Shown: in pieces, positions 24,358-36,808 of the stretch
Numbering within the stretch: position 1 is the first letter of the stretch
How the letters are laid out: each line of letters begins with the position of its first letter
The notes under the pieces: model-generated
Databases searched by the model: none
Told to the model about the DNA's origin: nothing
Seen by the model: the letters and a program-made list of their open reading frames with translations, nothing else
Program-made: the position numbers and the translations under genes
Source: Pithys albifrons albifrons
Taxonomy: Eukaryota > Chordata > Aves > Passeriformes > Thamnophilidae
DNA: 64,000 nt
Direction: 5' to 3'
Assembly (NCBI RefSeq): GCF_047495875.1
Contig: NC_092458.1
Span: 5,105,939-5,169,938 of the forward strand

Positions 24358-25450
24358 AATACACAAATACAGAGTTTGCCAGGATTATTTCTGTATTCGT
24401 GATAATCATATACACCAAGCATAACTTTAATAAAACCTGTTAGGGGCTGCCAAACCCAGTACACCAAAGGTGTAAGACTACTGCAGCTCCATGCCCCCAG
24501 AGCCAGCCAGCAAGTAAAACCAGAATGTACTCCCAGCAGAGGTATCAGCACATATGTACATGTGTAAATATCCAGCAAGCCACAGAGAACAATATAAACA
24601 TAAATAAACAGCACTCACACAGACTCAAGCAGTACCAGTGTTCTCTTTGGCTAATCAGGATCAAAATCTACTAATGGGAAATATATCCATTTGTATTCGA
24701 CATGGATCCCTTCAATAGAATATCTTATACAAACTATTGAGTATTTGGATGTTTGATCACAGATCTATCCAGCTGCCAGCATATGGTGTACAAGCCCCAC
24801 TCTGGCTTCTGGTACAGACCACTCACTTCACAGACAGGTGCATAATATACACATTCACATGCAGGCACAGTCACTGGCCACACACAGCCCCAAATGGGTC
24901 TCTGGGGCATGCTCAGACAACACAGTGTCCCTAGAATTTGTCTTGGAGCTTCTGATCCCTCCAGAAGTCACTCTCAGCCCTTCTGGTCACTCTGGTATCT
25001 GGCCTAGACTTATGGCTGCTTCAATATCCAGTTCCCCGGATACTTATCTATGTCACCAGCCAGACTGCCCTGATATCTCCTTGCGATCACACCCTCACAT
25101 ACCGTGCATACCTGCAGTCCTACTCCAGTTGCTGAAGCAGACTGTTAAAGGTTCAAACAAAGTAAGGTGGTGTTGGGAGGGGTCCTTCAGAGAATTTTTC
25201 TCACCCCACCAACACAAAGGTTTTGGGCATTGAAGTGCCAGAACTGAGAACAAAGGAGTGGCTGATGACTCCAGATTCCAACTGAATGAGGGGGTGGAGG
25301 TGAGCACCTTGGAGGGGGAGAGGCTTTTCCCAGGTGCTGGCTTGACTTTTGTTTTAGGGCAGCTGCTGGGAAAGAGCCACTGTTTGCTAAGCTGGTGAGA
25401 ACTCCTGGCTCTGCTCCTGGCCTTCCCCCTCCATCTCTGGGCACCCTGAG

Positions 25451-25453
<3 letters not shown>

Positions 25454-25508
<55 letters not shown>
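25454..25508. repeat. (GA)n microsatellite, ~27 units
   Basis: Uninterrupted GA dinucleotides from 25454 to 25508. The length without interruption suggests it is still length-variable. It creates spurious Ser-Leu open frames on the minus strand. Confidence 0.98.
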
Positions 25509-25511
<3 letters not shown>

Positions 25512-25945
25512 CACAGCTGTTTTGGGACACACTACAGACCTTTTCTTCCTTGGGACTGATTTCGACTGCAAGGAGATTTCTGGGAATTACCACCGCTCCT
25601 CAACTCCCAGCTTTTCCTTCATTTTGAACAAAGAACAAGGAGAGAGAGTCTGCTTTTCCCCCCCACAAAAAAGGGTCCATCCTGCACCATGTGAGTCATA
25701 CACCCCCTTGTCTCTGCCTCGCTGGGAAAGACTGAGAATTCACCTCACAGCCAAACAAGGTGTGACATTGACACTGTCCATAAATATAACTGCTCCAGGA
25801 GGAACCTACAGTTTTGGGAGGTTGTTCTTTTTGGAGCTGGAGGAGTAGTTTGCTCTGGTCTGTTTATAGTTATATCTATATCTACATATTTATATCTTGT
25901 AGTTAAGAACAGTTATTCTTCTAATATCTATTTTCTAATTAATGT

Positions 25946-25960
25946 GGGGGGGGGGGGGGG
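25946..25960 (+). repeat. G15 homopolymer
   Basis: Fifteen consecutive G residues in otherwise AT-rich sequence. The exact count is likely to be unreliable in any assembly. Confidence 0.9.
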
Positions 25961-26057
25961 TAATTTAATAAGGGATGAAGTGGTTATTGAAGAGGAATCC
26001 TTTCCTCCGGTTTTGGTAAACATTTTTGTCTCCTTCAAATTAAGACACAAACACATA

Positions 26058-29000
26058 CAGACTAAGTGAAAAACACTAACAAAATTGTAATAGGATTTAG
26101 TGAGAAGACAAGGAGCCAGGCATTCCCAGCAACCTCTTTATGTGGAACCAGCCTTTTATCCCTCTCTTTTGACAAATTCTTTTCTTCCACAACTCATCTA
26201 GATACATCCCTTTCTCCACTTTTGATTCCTCCCCAAAAGATCCCATAAAGATCTTGTGCAGTCACAAAATATGCTTCCTGGCTTCTCATAATGAGGTTCA
26301 TATCCCAACAGACTATCCCTGCTGTCCAAAAGATGCTCCAGAGACAGTTTTCTCTGAGTCATTATGGCGGGTGGCACTCTCAGACCATGGGACTGGTTCC
26401 TGTCCCATAACAGCTAGGGGAGAGGTTAGAATGGTATTATTCCATTTCCACATTGGCATTGTTCATCTCTACTCCTATGCCCATGTGGAGATGAGCTGGA
26501 TTTTTATTACCCAAAAAACCTATTGCCATTTCATTAGAACACATAAGGTGTGATAAGCAACAAGAGAGAATAAATGCTGTAGGCTGAGACAGAAAAGGTG
26601 TTCAATGCTGCCAGCTGTGTGATGAGTCTGTATTGATCCTACAGAAAGTACATACATTATACAAGATGCAGTTGGCTCCATGCTGATAAGTCATTGAGGA
26701 GAATGCAATGATATACAAGAATCAATGCATTCCCTCTCTCTTGTTCCTGCATGGTAGCACAACAGTATCACACTTTCGCACATCAACTCAGCTCTCCTTC
26801 AGACATCCACCTTCACTTTCCAGGAATGATCTCTCTCCTTAAGTACAATCCTCATCTTTCTTATTTTTACTTTTCCCCTGCCCTTTCAAGTGGACCTGAT
26901 TTGAGAACTAAGTACTGTACATTTCTGTACCCTTCCTCAGTGTTGGCTACCTCTATCTGATCACTAGATGTTGGAGTTTTTTCCATTTGTACTTCAAAAT
27001 CCTTCACAAACCTGGACAAGCTCATGATATGTTTGGTTATTTATCTAAATGCTATCAACTTGTACTTATCAGCTTTTACATCAAGAAAGACATCTTTATA
27101 AACATTTATGGCAAAGGTGATTGCTTCAGGGTTTGCAGAACTGGCAGGTATGAAAGAAACTTGACTTACCAACTCAAGATTTTAAAGGTGTCTGCAGCAG
27201 GAATAACAACTGGGACAAAAGATTACATTGGAACCCAGATTTTTGTTCAGAATGAGTGATATAACTTCCTGGTTAGCTCATTATACACCGGTCACCACAG
27301 CCCTTTCCTATTAATGAGTCCATATACAAATCCACTTTCACCGAAAATCAGATATTATGTCATATAGTGAGAGAATCAGAGAATTGTTGATTTAAATGAG
27401 TAGAGAATTTATAGCATCTATTACATGTGGTCTTCCCCAACAATGTTACAGGTGTTTGAGTGTTCACCTGGTGGATATGAAGCAAACTCTGGTCTTATAC
27501 CTACCTACAGTTCTGTATAATCCAAGAGATAAAGTCATATCCAGACAGTTGATCGAAATGGGTTATTTATGAGATGGATACACATCTTACCATGCCATGA
27601 AACTATGATGCCAGCATTCAAGATACAGACTTGATGGTATCCTAACTAGAAGTTACTGTTTTGTGAAAAGGAACCCAAGTTCTCCTTGGGATGCTTTATT
27701 TTTAAAGCACTTTCTCCACATTTGTGCCTTTTCTGAAAACTTCTAGCTAGTTAAAATCAAACAAACATTGATAAAGGCACCAGTCTAAAAATTCCTAAAC
27801 TAGGTCTTTTTTCCATTGTCAGCCTCGATTCGTTAGCTACTGTGTCTCTCTGTTAAAACAACCTGACTTGTCCTAAACAATATGCTTGGGGAGGTGGGGG
27901 ACACAGAGCTGACACTGTGTTCTCAGAACAGGCAGGCATAGATAGACATATTGCTTTGCAGGCTGAGAAATCTATTCCCCCTCCATGCTCATTCTTTCAT
28001 TAGTTTCCCTTCTGTGACTGCCAAAAACATTGCCAATTAGTGCTAATCATGGTATGGACACCTGTCCACAAGAAAGAAGGCTGAGAACAATTACACAGTC
28101 ATTTCACAATGCACATGGAGCAGCTGTCAAACAGTAATGACTTTCAGTCATTGATGGCTTTGATTGTATTGCAACAGGTGGCCAAAAGGTAAAGTAACAC
28201 TTATGCCAGTATCTACTTTCTTAGTTGTCATAGCCTGGGTTTTCATTCTTCCTTTACATTTGACAGCACTTAAGCTTGAAATGAGTATTGGCAGCTATAA
28301 TGCCTATGAATATATATTGCATGCTTTTCTACTGAGTAAGAATTTTACAAATATGAAGAAATTTATACTTCTCTGTAGTTCAAGAGGCTGGAGTGGTAGA
28401 GATTTAAGCACAGAGAGTTTTAAAATTGAAATCAGAAGCTGTAGACTGGAATTCTATGAGTTTCATGTGATCTGATTTTTTTGTAATCTGTACATTTATG
28501 CATCACCTGACCTGTTCCTAGAATCCTCTTCTTCACATGTTCCAGTGATATCAGGTGGTGCTGTTTGTGCCAAAACTTCTGTAAATCAGGAATCACAGTC
28601 ACTTCAAATGTGGGATAAGAAAATGCAGTATGTGCAAGTAAAGACCAAATGTGAAAATCATGGTTTAACAATTTTCCCATCACTGTAAGGGAATTGTTTG
28701 ACAAAACCTGAAAATGCATTTCTCCATAACAACACATCACAAGCTGCACATCAGCTCCACCTCTTCTTGCCTCAATTACTATGCTTTATTTGATGTTGAC
28801 AAGTCCTACAGGCATTCCCTTCCTTAACACACTTGATTAATTGTCAGGGCAGCTCCATGATAACTATTGTATGGGCAGAGAGCCTGATGAAAGATAATAT
28901 GCAGGAACAGTAGGAGAAATTAAGCTTGTGAAGAAAGATTTATTGTGACCTATGGTAACTGCTCACTACCAGTCCTTGATAATTTACTGTTTTAGCCACA

Positions 29001-29447
29001 GAGCCTACACCATACTTCTTTTAAAAGTGAATGTGAAGCCTTCTCTGTAGAAATCTACAGGCTGTCACTCAGTGATCATCAGGAGGTTTAAAGCTATTAG
29101 CTGCACTGCACAAGTCTCTTGAAAATCAAGTGATGGGGTACTTCTGCTGTGAATTATTCTCATGGAATGGGATCTGCAGCAGAGAGAGATGCATCAGGTT
29201 TGATTCTGAGATCAGGTACCTCAAGCCTTGCTGCTGCACTCTCCAAGCTGGACATCTTTCAGCTCCATCTCCTCTGGTGTAGCCACATCCCAGGCATATC
29301 TGTTTCCCATAGCACAGGCTCCATCAGTCAGTGCCCACTTTCCAGTGTGATCTGCCCGTCCTATGCTTTCTCCAAGCTCATCCCAGCCACCTCTGCCCAG
29401 GCACAAAAGCACTCTTCCTAGTCAGCACTAGTCAGCTCTATCCATGT
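26058..29447. other. Single-copy AT-rich noncoding region
   Basis: No gene, RNA gene or transposon is recognised in about 3.4 kb. Confidence 0.45.
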
Positions 29448-29590
29448 ACCGCCCTGTCCAGTCCCTGCGTTGGAGGACGAAGGACAGCCCCCGATGACCA
29501 GCCACAGTCGCGCCGTGCCCAGTCACGCTGCACACCCGCTCCCTGCCCCGGCCCTGGCCGTGGTGCTGAAGCCTCAACCCTCCGGATACA
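29448..29590. promoter_or_regulatory. Small CpG-rich patch
   Basis: About a dozen CpG dinucleotides occur in about 140 bases (for example CAGTCGCGCCGTGCCC), with clearly raised GC content, while the surrounding kilobases are CpG-poor. It could be a minor or orphan CpG island, a promoter of a noncoding transcript, or part of a young GC-rich insertion. No TATA box, exon or LTR border is seen. Confidence 0.35.
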
Positions 29591-29739
29591 GCACCCTCTA
29601 GTCTAAATGCTGCAGTTGAGAGAGCATGAGGCCATATCCCTGCGGGAAAACCATTCCTGAAGAATTTTTCTCGCCAAACCAATGAACCCAGAAGCTGCAT
29701 GATATGATTTTCCTCCAGCATAATGAGAACAACACTTAA

Positions 29740-29885
29740 GATCACAGAATCAACAATATATTCCGTGTTGGAAGGGACCCACTTGGTTCATCGAATCCAA
29801 CTCCTAAGTAAATGGCCCACACAGGGATCTAAACTACAACCTTGGTATTATTATCATCATGCTCTAACCAACTGAGATAATCTCA
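29740..29885 (-). mobile_element. tRNA-Ile-derived SINE with CR1-like tail (TguSINE1 type)
   Basis: On the minus strand the head reads TATCTCAGTTGGTTAGAGCA, then TGATGATAATAATACCAAGG, then a degenerate T-arm and GTGGGCCA. This is tRNA-Ile sequence with box A nearly intact (TATCTCAGTTGG for TAGCTCAGTTGG) and box B decayed (AGTTTAGATCC for GGTTCGATCC). After the tRNA part comes GAGTTGGATTCGATGA, GGGTCCCTTCCAACACG and a tail TTGATTCTGTGATCT, which resembles a CR1 3' end. A tRNA-Ile head with a CR1 tail is the known TguSINE1 design of passerines, mobilised by CR1 enzymes. It cannot be a functional tRNA gene because the stems are broken and there is no terminator at the mature end. Confidence 0.88.
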
Positions 29886-31764
29886 GGAGTCTTTGCTTCA
29901 GGAATGCCTCATCCACATCCTTTCTCTCTGACACTTGATAGTCTTCCAAAAGCCTTATTAAGTTGTCACTTAGTAATCTTCAAGTAACCCATCTGTCAGT
30001 CAGATTTGACTTGGGGTTTTGGTCATCTTTGTCTTAGTGATTTCAGTGCTGTTTGCTAGAGCTGGGCTGTTTGATTTCTTGACAATAGACATCAAAATAT
30101 ATGATAATCTGTATAAAAGTATTTGGTGGCAAAACAAATGATGAAACTTTTCATAAGTCAGATCTGATAACTAGCTGATCCACAGATAGGTCAGAGTTTA
30201 TGAATCACTGAGTAAGTCTGTACAAAGCTAAAATGGTGGAAACATAGATATTTAAACATCAGCATTAATGTTACCAGCTCTCATAAGTACAAGATAGATG
30301 ATTCCAACCCATATTATTTGTTTGTTTTGAAGTTTGGTAACTGCATCATAGTCCATTTTTTATTAAGGACATACTGGCACTATCAGGTGTACATCCTGGT
30401 TTCCTGTTTCAGAAACCACAATGAACATGAGGATTGTTATTCCCTCTGGAAAAGAATACCAGAGAAACTGATTGTTTCTAACAATTAAAAATAGGAAGCA
30501 GATTCTTATAGCTTCATTTTATTACTGGATATCTAACATTCAGAAACCACTGGACAGTTGCATATATGAAAAAGCTATTTGCATAGAATCCTACAAAAAT
30601 TAATTGACACCCTTAGACTCCACCTCAGCCAAAGTGCTTAGGTATTTGAGCAGGTGTGTTAAACTCAGCAATACTGCTCAGAAGCAGGATACTATACACA
30701 GGCCTAAGTACCTTTCTCAGTTAAGTTCTTAGACAGGTCTAACTGAGAGAAACAGATATTCCATGATAGCCAATGTTCCTATTACACTTTCAGCAAAGAG
30801 ACCTCAAAATCCAGATTATGTATCCTAGTGGCAGTTATGAAATGATTGTCAAAGAAAAAGTTTTGCTTCCTCTACCAAGATATCAAAAAATTGAATATTT
30901 CAATTTCCAAGGGTGCTAGTATAACTCTGGAATCAAACCCAAAATCACTTTTTAAAGTGTGTTGGAAGTAAGAGTTACTTTTAACATATAAAAGACCTCA
31001 GTATGCAAGGATTTTTTTTAACTAGTATATTCCAGTTTGGCAAAACAATATTATTCCTTTAAAATTCGATCAATTCAGCCAAATTAACCAATGAGTTGGA
31101 GGGAAAATGAAAATAATGTGGTGCTTGAGATGATGGCAAGCCTAAAACTTTCCAAAATATGTTGGTTGAAAACCAAAGGAAAAAGTTCTAACAAGCAGTC
31201 TGATTTGTTTTGAAAGTTTGGTTATTGCCTTTTCTCTATGTCTTGCTTTGAAACAAAACATTATCAAGCAGAAATAGTAATTTTACAGTTGGCAAGACTT
31301 GTTATTCAACAGCAGTTCTTACAGCACCACGGAAGTACAGAATCTGACCCATCACTCATTCTTGGGCAGCACAGGCTCATACTGTGACACCCAGAAGCTT
31401 CTCCTTTCTCTTGGCTGGGTAGGAACATTAAGGCTTTCAATTTTCCAATGTACTTCAGAGTGGTTTATCTGCAACCTGAATTTAGCAAAGGAAAATTTCA
31501 ACACTGAGACTGTGTGCCCTCAATCATTCAATGAGTGGAAAACTGACCAGAGAAAAGAGACAGTGATTATTACAGTTGGTTGTTCAAACACTTCATCCCT
31601 TCCTCATACAGGGATGCTTAGGAAGCAGGCTGCTTGCTCACCAGATAAAAGTCACTGATATCTGTTCGAGTGATAGATTTATTTGCAATGCCCAGTTATG
31701 CCCCTGAAGGAATCAGCCAGGGAGTCAGCCAACAGAGCTCTGAACCACAGACATACATCTACTT

Positions 31765-31806
31765 AAAAAAAAAAAAAATAAAAAAAAAAAAAACAAACAA
31801 AAAACA
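31765..31806 (+). repeat. A-rich tract
   Basis: A14, T, A14, then CAAACAAAAAAC. It could be a decayed poly(A) tail, but no polyadenylation signal or retrocopy body is visible just upstream, so it is called simple sequence. Confidence 0.8.
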
Positions 31807-34800
31807 GTCTTTCTGAATTCTTTTATCATCACATCATTTCATGCCATTGATTTTCTTTGTCCTTGGAGGGAGATTTTCCCAGATACTGGGTATTTTCACA
31901 TGCAAATATGGCTACCACTGGAATTACAGGAGACTATCCCTCTTCTAGGTGGAATTAGTTCATTTGATCTCTTTCAGATTAGCTTTTAAAATTAAGATGT
32001 AAAAGCATGCATTTCACATGAATGACAATCAAAGGTAGTTGATAGAAAGCTCAGATGAAAACCTCAGTGTTACAAGGTGAGGTAAAGACAAATAGACAAA
32101 TTCCACCCTGGGAGCCATCACACTGAAGACACATTTCCAGCAAGCTCTAAATCCACAAAATGCAAAATATACTACAAAAAAAAAAGTCTTAGATCACAAA
32201 GACAATAGTGAAACTTCACCTGTTTAGTAGCAGCTTCACTCTGTACAATCAGAGCACAAATATGACTACGCAAGGAAAGCCAGAAGCAATAGGACAGCAT
32301 CTGTGTTGCTTTTCTGCACAGTATTGAGTGCTTGGCACAAATCAACTCCTCCAAGTTGGAACTATTCAATAAGGCCCAATATTCACAATAGTTTAAGGGC
32401 CAAATTCCCCTTGTCAATAAAGTTCACAGACCTGATCATTCTGTATCTGCACAGTTGCTTGGAAAAATTAACTTGCTCAGTGCAAAAGCAAAGAATGTTT
32501 TAATAATTAGCAGCATTGGTCTGGTAATAAAAATGTGATGCTTCCCTTTCACACATTCCAATACTGAGACAACTTGGCCCACCCACCCCTGCCCCCAGCT
32601 GAGAAATTCTTTCTAGTTTCTCCTAGTGATTTGCTAAGATAATTACTGTAAAAAAAATCTATGAACCTAAAATTGGTGATATGAACCAGAAGAACTGCTG
32701 TGAGTTTCCAGTTTGTACTAAAACTCAGAAGCTGAGCAGAGATCATTGGGATCATCAGTATGGCTTTAACAAAGTATAACAGACCAAACTGGGGGGAAAA
32801 AGCTATCTTGATCTGCAAGTTTTCCTGCAGAGAACTCTGAAATGATAGCACACTGCAGCAAAGGATGCCTTTCTTCTTGAAATTACTGCAAGCTGGTCTT
32901 ATTCAGAACATGGGAAGCACTGCAGAAAGAAAAATAAATATGGCACTCCACAAAATAAGAACACACAGTACAGAAAATTAGAGTTAAAAAAACCTCAGTT
33001 ACAATAACATTCTAACCACATTTTCCTCTTTGATACAACAAATAACTTTCATTTTCAACAATGTGAGTTACTCACATACAACAAATGGAAAATAGGCCCC
33101 AGTCTGCTCTGAAATTGGTGTGAATAGGAAACAGAGATTACAGGCAACAATAAAATATATTTCTACTTATAGCTCACTTTTCTTCTGTTGTCCTGGTTCA
33201 GATTCAAGAAATATGTCCCTGCATCTCTTTCTCTCTCTTCTTTCTTTTTGGGAAAAGCATATTTTCCAATTTTTATATACTGAAATTCAAACTCAAAATA
33301 CACACATTTGGCACGTTGCAAATTCTGACCTTTCTAAGTTTTTTTATAGAAAAGTGGGAAATCTCTGCTTTTTCACAATGGAGCATTAAAAAAGAATACA
33401 GGAAATAATGGAAGTCATTATCAGAGTACTTCAGCTTGCTGTTTATACTTCAGGAATGCAAACATATAAAATGAAAACAAAGTATGCCCTCATAAAATGT
33501 AACACCTACTTCAACAAAACTGATCTTTTCCATCAAATGTTTTAATTCCACTTAAAAATTCTAGCTCTAAGTTCACAGTATTGTCACAGGACTATCATGC
33601 ATAGAGTTCATAATGAATATTGTGATCTAAAGGGACACAACTGAAATAACAATCTGCTGATTATCCTTGGATCTTTCCTGTTTCAGAGAGAACCCTGAAG
33701 TGAGAAACATGTCAGGTTTCTCCCTAGGGAGATATCCAAGTCTGGACAGATCTATTCAGAAACAAAGGCAGCTCTTTATGGAAGACAGTATGCAAGTGAA
33801 GCTTTCCCCTGTGCTTGCTCAGGTCCTTATATTGTTGGGTTTTTTCAGTCCTAAGCATAGCTATCCCCAGAATTCAGTGTAGCCAAGGAGACGTCAACTC
33901 CCCACCTCAGAAATACTCAGTTCATCTGCTCTGATGAGGATGAGACTTTGTCACTGCACAGTAAATACCAGGTTGAGAGCAGCAGATGAGACATACCAGA
34001 GCCCAACTATCAGAGCTGAGACTTCTTGCTTACCTAAAAGGACCTAATATTTCCAATGTGAATAAAATATTCTTTTTAATCCTAACTTTTTCCCCGCTCC
34101 CATACCTGTTTCATCTTAGCATACCTGTTTCTTCTTAACTTCCTGAGTCTAAAGAAGGTGTTTCAATGTCTGTTAACAAATTTTCTTTCCATTTAATTTT
34201 TTAATAAAGAACATAAATTTTAAAAAATTAAAAATTCTCTCAATCTGAACTGTTGAAGCCAGACTCAGTATTAAAGTGTCTTTGAGCATGTCATTTTTAA
34301 TCATTTATAATTAAAAAGCCCCACAAGCTCACAAGGTTTAACCTTCTTCTGATTTTCACTAAAACACTCAGAAATTTTGTGTTAGACTATACTGAACAGT
34401 CACATCTTTTCTGGCTACACTTTCCACTCTGAATTATTCCAAGGAAAGATCAATCTTGCTATGACATGCCTGTGACCACCAATGCTGTGATGCAAAAAGG
34501 ATAAAGAATTCATCTGCTAACAGGAGAGACTAGCACAGAAGAATAAATTAACACTAAGTAAAGAAATCTGCAACAGAACAAATAAAATTAAAGAGAAAGC
34601 TTTTTGGAGTGTTAGACGTAAAGAAGAGTTTCTTATTCTGAAATTTTCCTGTTTCAACATTTCGTTACTAGTCCCTTGTGGCTGTCCACACAATTGCTTA
34701 GAGACCATACTTTGTTATGCATAACTTGGCTCTCGGTTCAATAAATCATAATAATTTGATTCCAGTCATAGGCATTTAATATAACAGATGAAACTATTCC

Positions 34801-36675
34801 AAAAGCATATTCATGGAAATATAAAGAAAATTATTTGTCATTGGTATTTTTACCATCAACTTTAAAACAGCTACAAGGGCTTTTGAAATTTTATGACTGC
34901 CTTTAAAAAGATGCCACTAGTGAGCCCATATATCATACATTAATCATGATCCCTATTCATCTTTAAATGTGAAGTTTTGAATATAGGTCCATACAAGGAT
35001 TTACAATCATTGTCAACAAAGTTTGCATATTACAGATATTAGTGGATTAGAAAACACTTGCCCCTTCAGAAGGATTTCAATTGCATGGCAAAGTGGCACT
35101 GATGCATTGGAAAAAAATCTTGAAATATGACAAAGTGTGGGTGGAAGATCCCACCTACAGGGATGTTACTTGGGAGTTGTCACAATGAGTAGCGTGAAGA
35201 GTTGCTTCAGTCTTTGACATCAAAAAAGGGGGGATACCAAACAGTAGAATAGGGGGTTTGCTGCCATACAGGCCCACTGAGGATAGCAGGCATGGTTCAG
35301 TTGTCCACTGTGATATGGAGCAGGTTCACAGGAAGATCAGAAAAAGAACAAAAGGCTTGAAAATAAAGTTTTTGTTATAAGCCTTTAGGTCTCAAAACAT
35401 GCCTTATGAAAGACAAAAGAGAGAGAAGATAGACCTGAAGGGGCAAAAAAACCAACTGACCTGCTAGAGAGCAACAATGAAAATATTGACTAAAGGCAAG
35501 GTCAGACAAATTCCACTATGAAGTAAGATGTGAGTCGCTGGCACCAGGTGGTAATTACTGGAACAGTTAATCTTAAAAATGAGATGTGCTCATTTTGTGT
35601 ATGACATATTGAAATGAAAATGTGTTGAATGGCCAAGGTGTGGTGCTTTCTGGTCTTGGCAGTCATGTCAATCTTACACTTCAATAGGAAAAGCAGAACC
35701 AACTATCATAACCTTGTTGGGAAACACACACACTCTGTATTGTTTGACACTTTTAAGAGAGTTGTCCAATCAGAGCATATAAGGAGACAGGCAGGCAGGA
35801 AGAAGCAGACACACTTGGCTGTATGGTTTGAGTTGGATATCTCCCAGGATATGTTAATGGCTTCAACATAAATTTTCAAATCACAGCCTGTAAGATGAGG
35901 TAGTAGAGGACCATATTCCCGAAAACCTCCAGAAGAAAGGTCCAAGTATCATTCCTACCTTGTTCTCAGCATCTGCAGAACATTAAACCAATTGTTTTTC
36001 ATCAAGTCTGTGCCTCACCTGAACACAACAGTCTTCTCAGGTTTTATTCTAGTCTTTTACACCTCTGTTTCTACACCAAAGAATAATAATGATTTATTTT
36101 CTCGAACAGGACTATGCAAATAAATGTTCACAGTCTTATATGTAGCATGCACCCAAAAAGCCAAGTATTTAACAGCCTCATCCTGTGACCTTCAGTGAAA
36201 ATGAAAATGCTCACCACCTTACAACAGATGTCAACCAGCTCAGCAATACCCACACCACTTTTATTGCATTCATACATTAAACCCAGAGTATCGTTTAGTA
36301 AAAAAAGAAATTTTGTAAGGAATGTTTAAGTTGCAAGTGAGGTTTTATTTTTAAAAACAGTAAAAATGTCAGTGATCCAAGGATACAAAGATAAATGGCA
36401 TCATGCCCATGTCTTAGCCAAAGAAACAGGGACAGATGACACTAAATATGCTATAGGCTGTTAGTTAGAGGAGTGTGCCAACAGCACAATGTGTTACTAC
36501 ACAGGAAGCCTGAGTTAAGAAGCAACAAGAGCTTGTTGAAACTCTGCAGCTGAAATGGTGTTCCACAGAAAATAGCTTTTTGACAAAACAGACTTAAAAA
36601 AAACAACCAACGAACTTTAATTTAAAATACATTTGGAAGAAAAAACTGTCTAAGTAGAAAAGAAACAGGGTTTGG

Positions 36676-36808
36676 TGACTTGCCAAAAATGAAAAGGATG
36701 GTTGAGTGTTGCATTTATTTGCTTTTTGGCTTGAAAATTTTTCCTGTCAGTGATGCTACAGAAAACAAAATTGTTATCATTTTTCTGCTTTTTATTTTTG
36801 GCAAGTTT
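36676..36808. repeat. Inverted repeat, ~18-bp arms
   Basis: ACTTGCCAAAAATGAAAA near 36677 is the reverse complement, with one mismatch, of TTTTATTTTTGGCAAGT near 36791. The loop is about 96 bases. No terminal target duplication was found that would make this a miniature DNA transposon. Confidence 0.45.

Larger units (their letters stand above)
21453..25142. other. Single-copy AT-rich noncoding region
   Basis: No gene is recognised. It contains a 19-bp near-palindrome at 22354-22372 and the 27-bp minisatellite at 24277. Confidence 0.45.
25143..26057 (+). mobile_element. LTR-like unit with internal GA microsatellite (probable solo LTR)
   Basis: The unit starts TGTTAAAGGTTCAAAC and ends TTAAGACACAAACACATA. 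The pentamer CAGAC lies directly before it (25138-25142) and directly after it (26058-26062), as a 5-bp target duplication would. The last base pair is TA rather than the canonical CA, so the right border is uncertain. Inside are a TATA-like CATAAATATAAC near 25780, a (GA)n tract and a G15 run. GC-richer composition than the flanks and the promoter-like layout suggest an ERV LTR in plus orientation. No second copy in the window confirms it. Confidence 0.55.

Noticed and set aside
25387..25593. Ser-Leu repeat open frames on the minus strand
   Set aside because: They are translations of the GA dinucleotide repeat.
29812..29885. Functional tRNA-Ile gene on the minus strand
   Set aside because: Box B and the T-arm are mutated, the acceptor stem does not pair, and the sequence runs on into a CR1-like tail, as in a SINE.
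31299..31806. Processed pseudogene ending in the A-rich tract
   Set aside because: No AATAAA signal near the tract, no recognisable gene body, and no flanking duplication seen.
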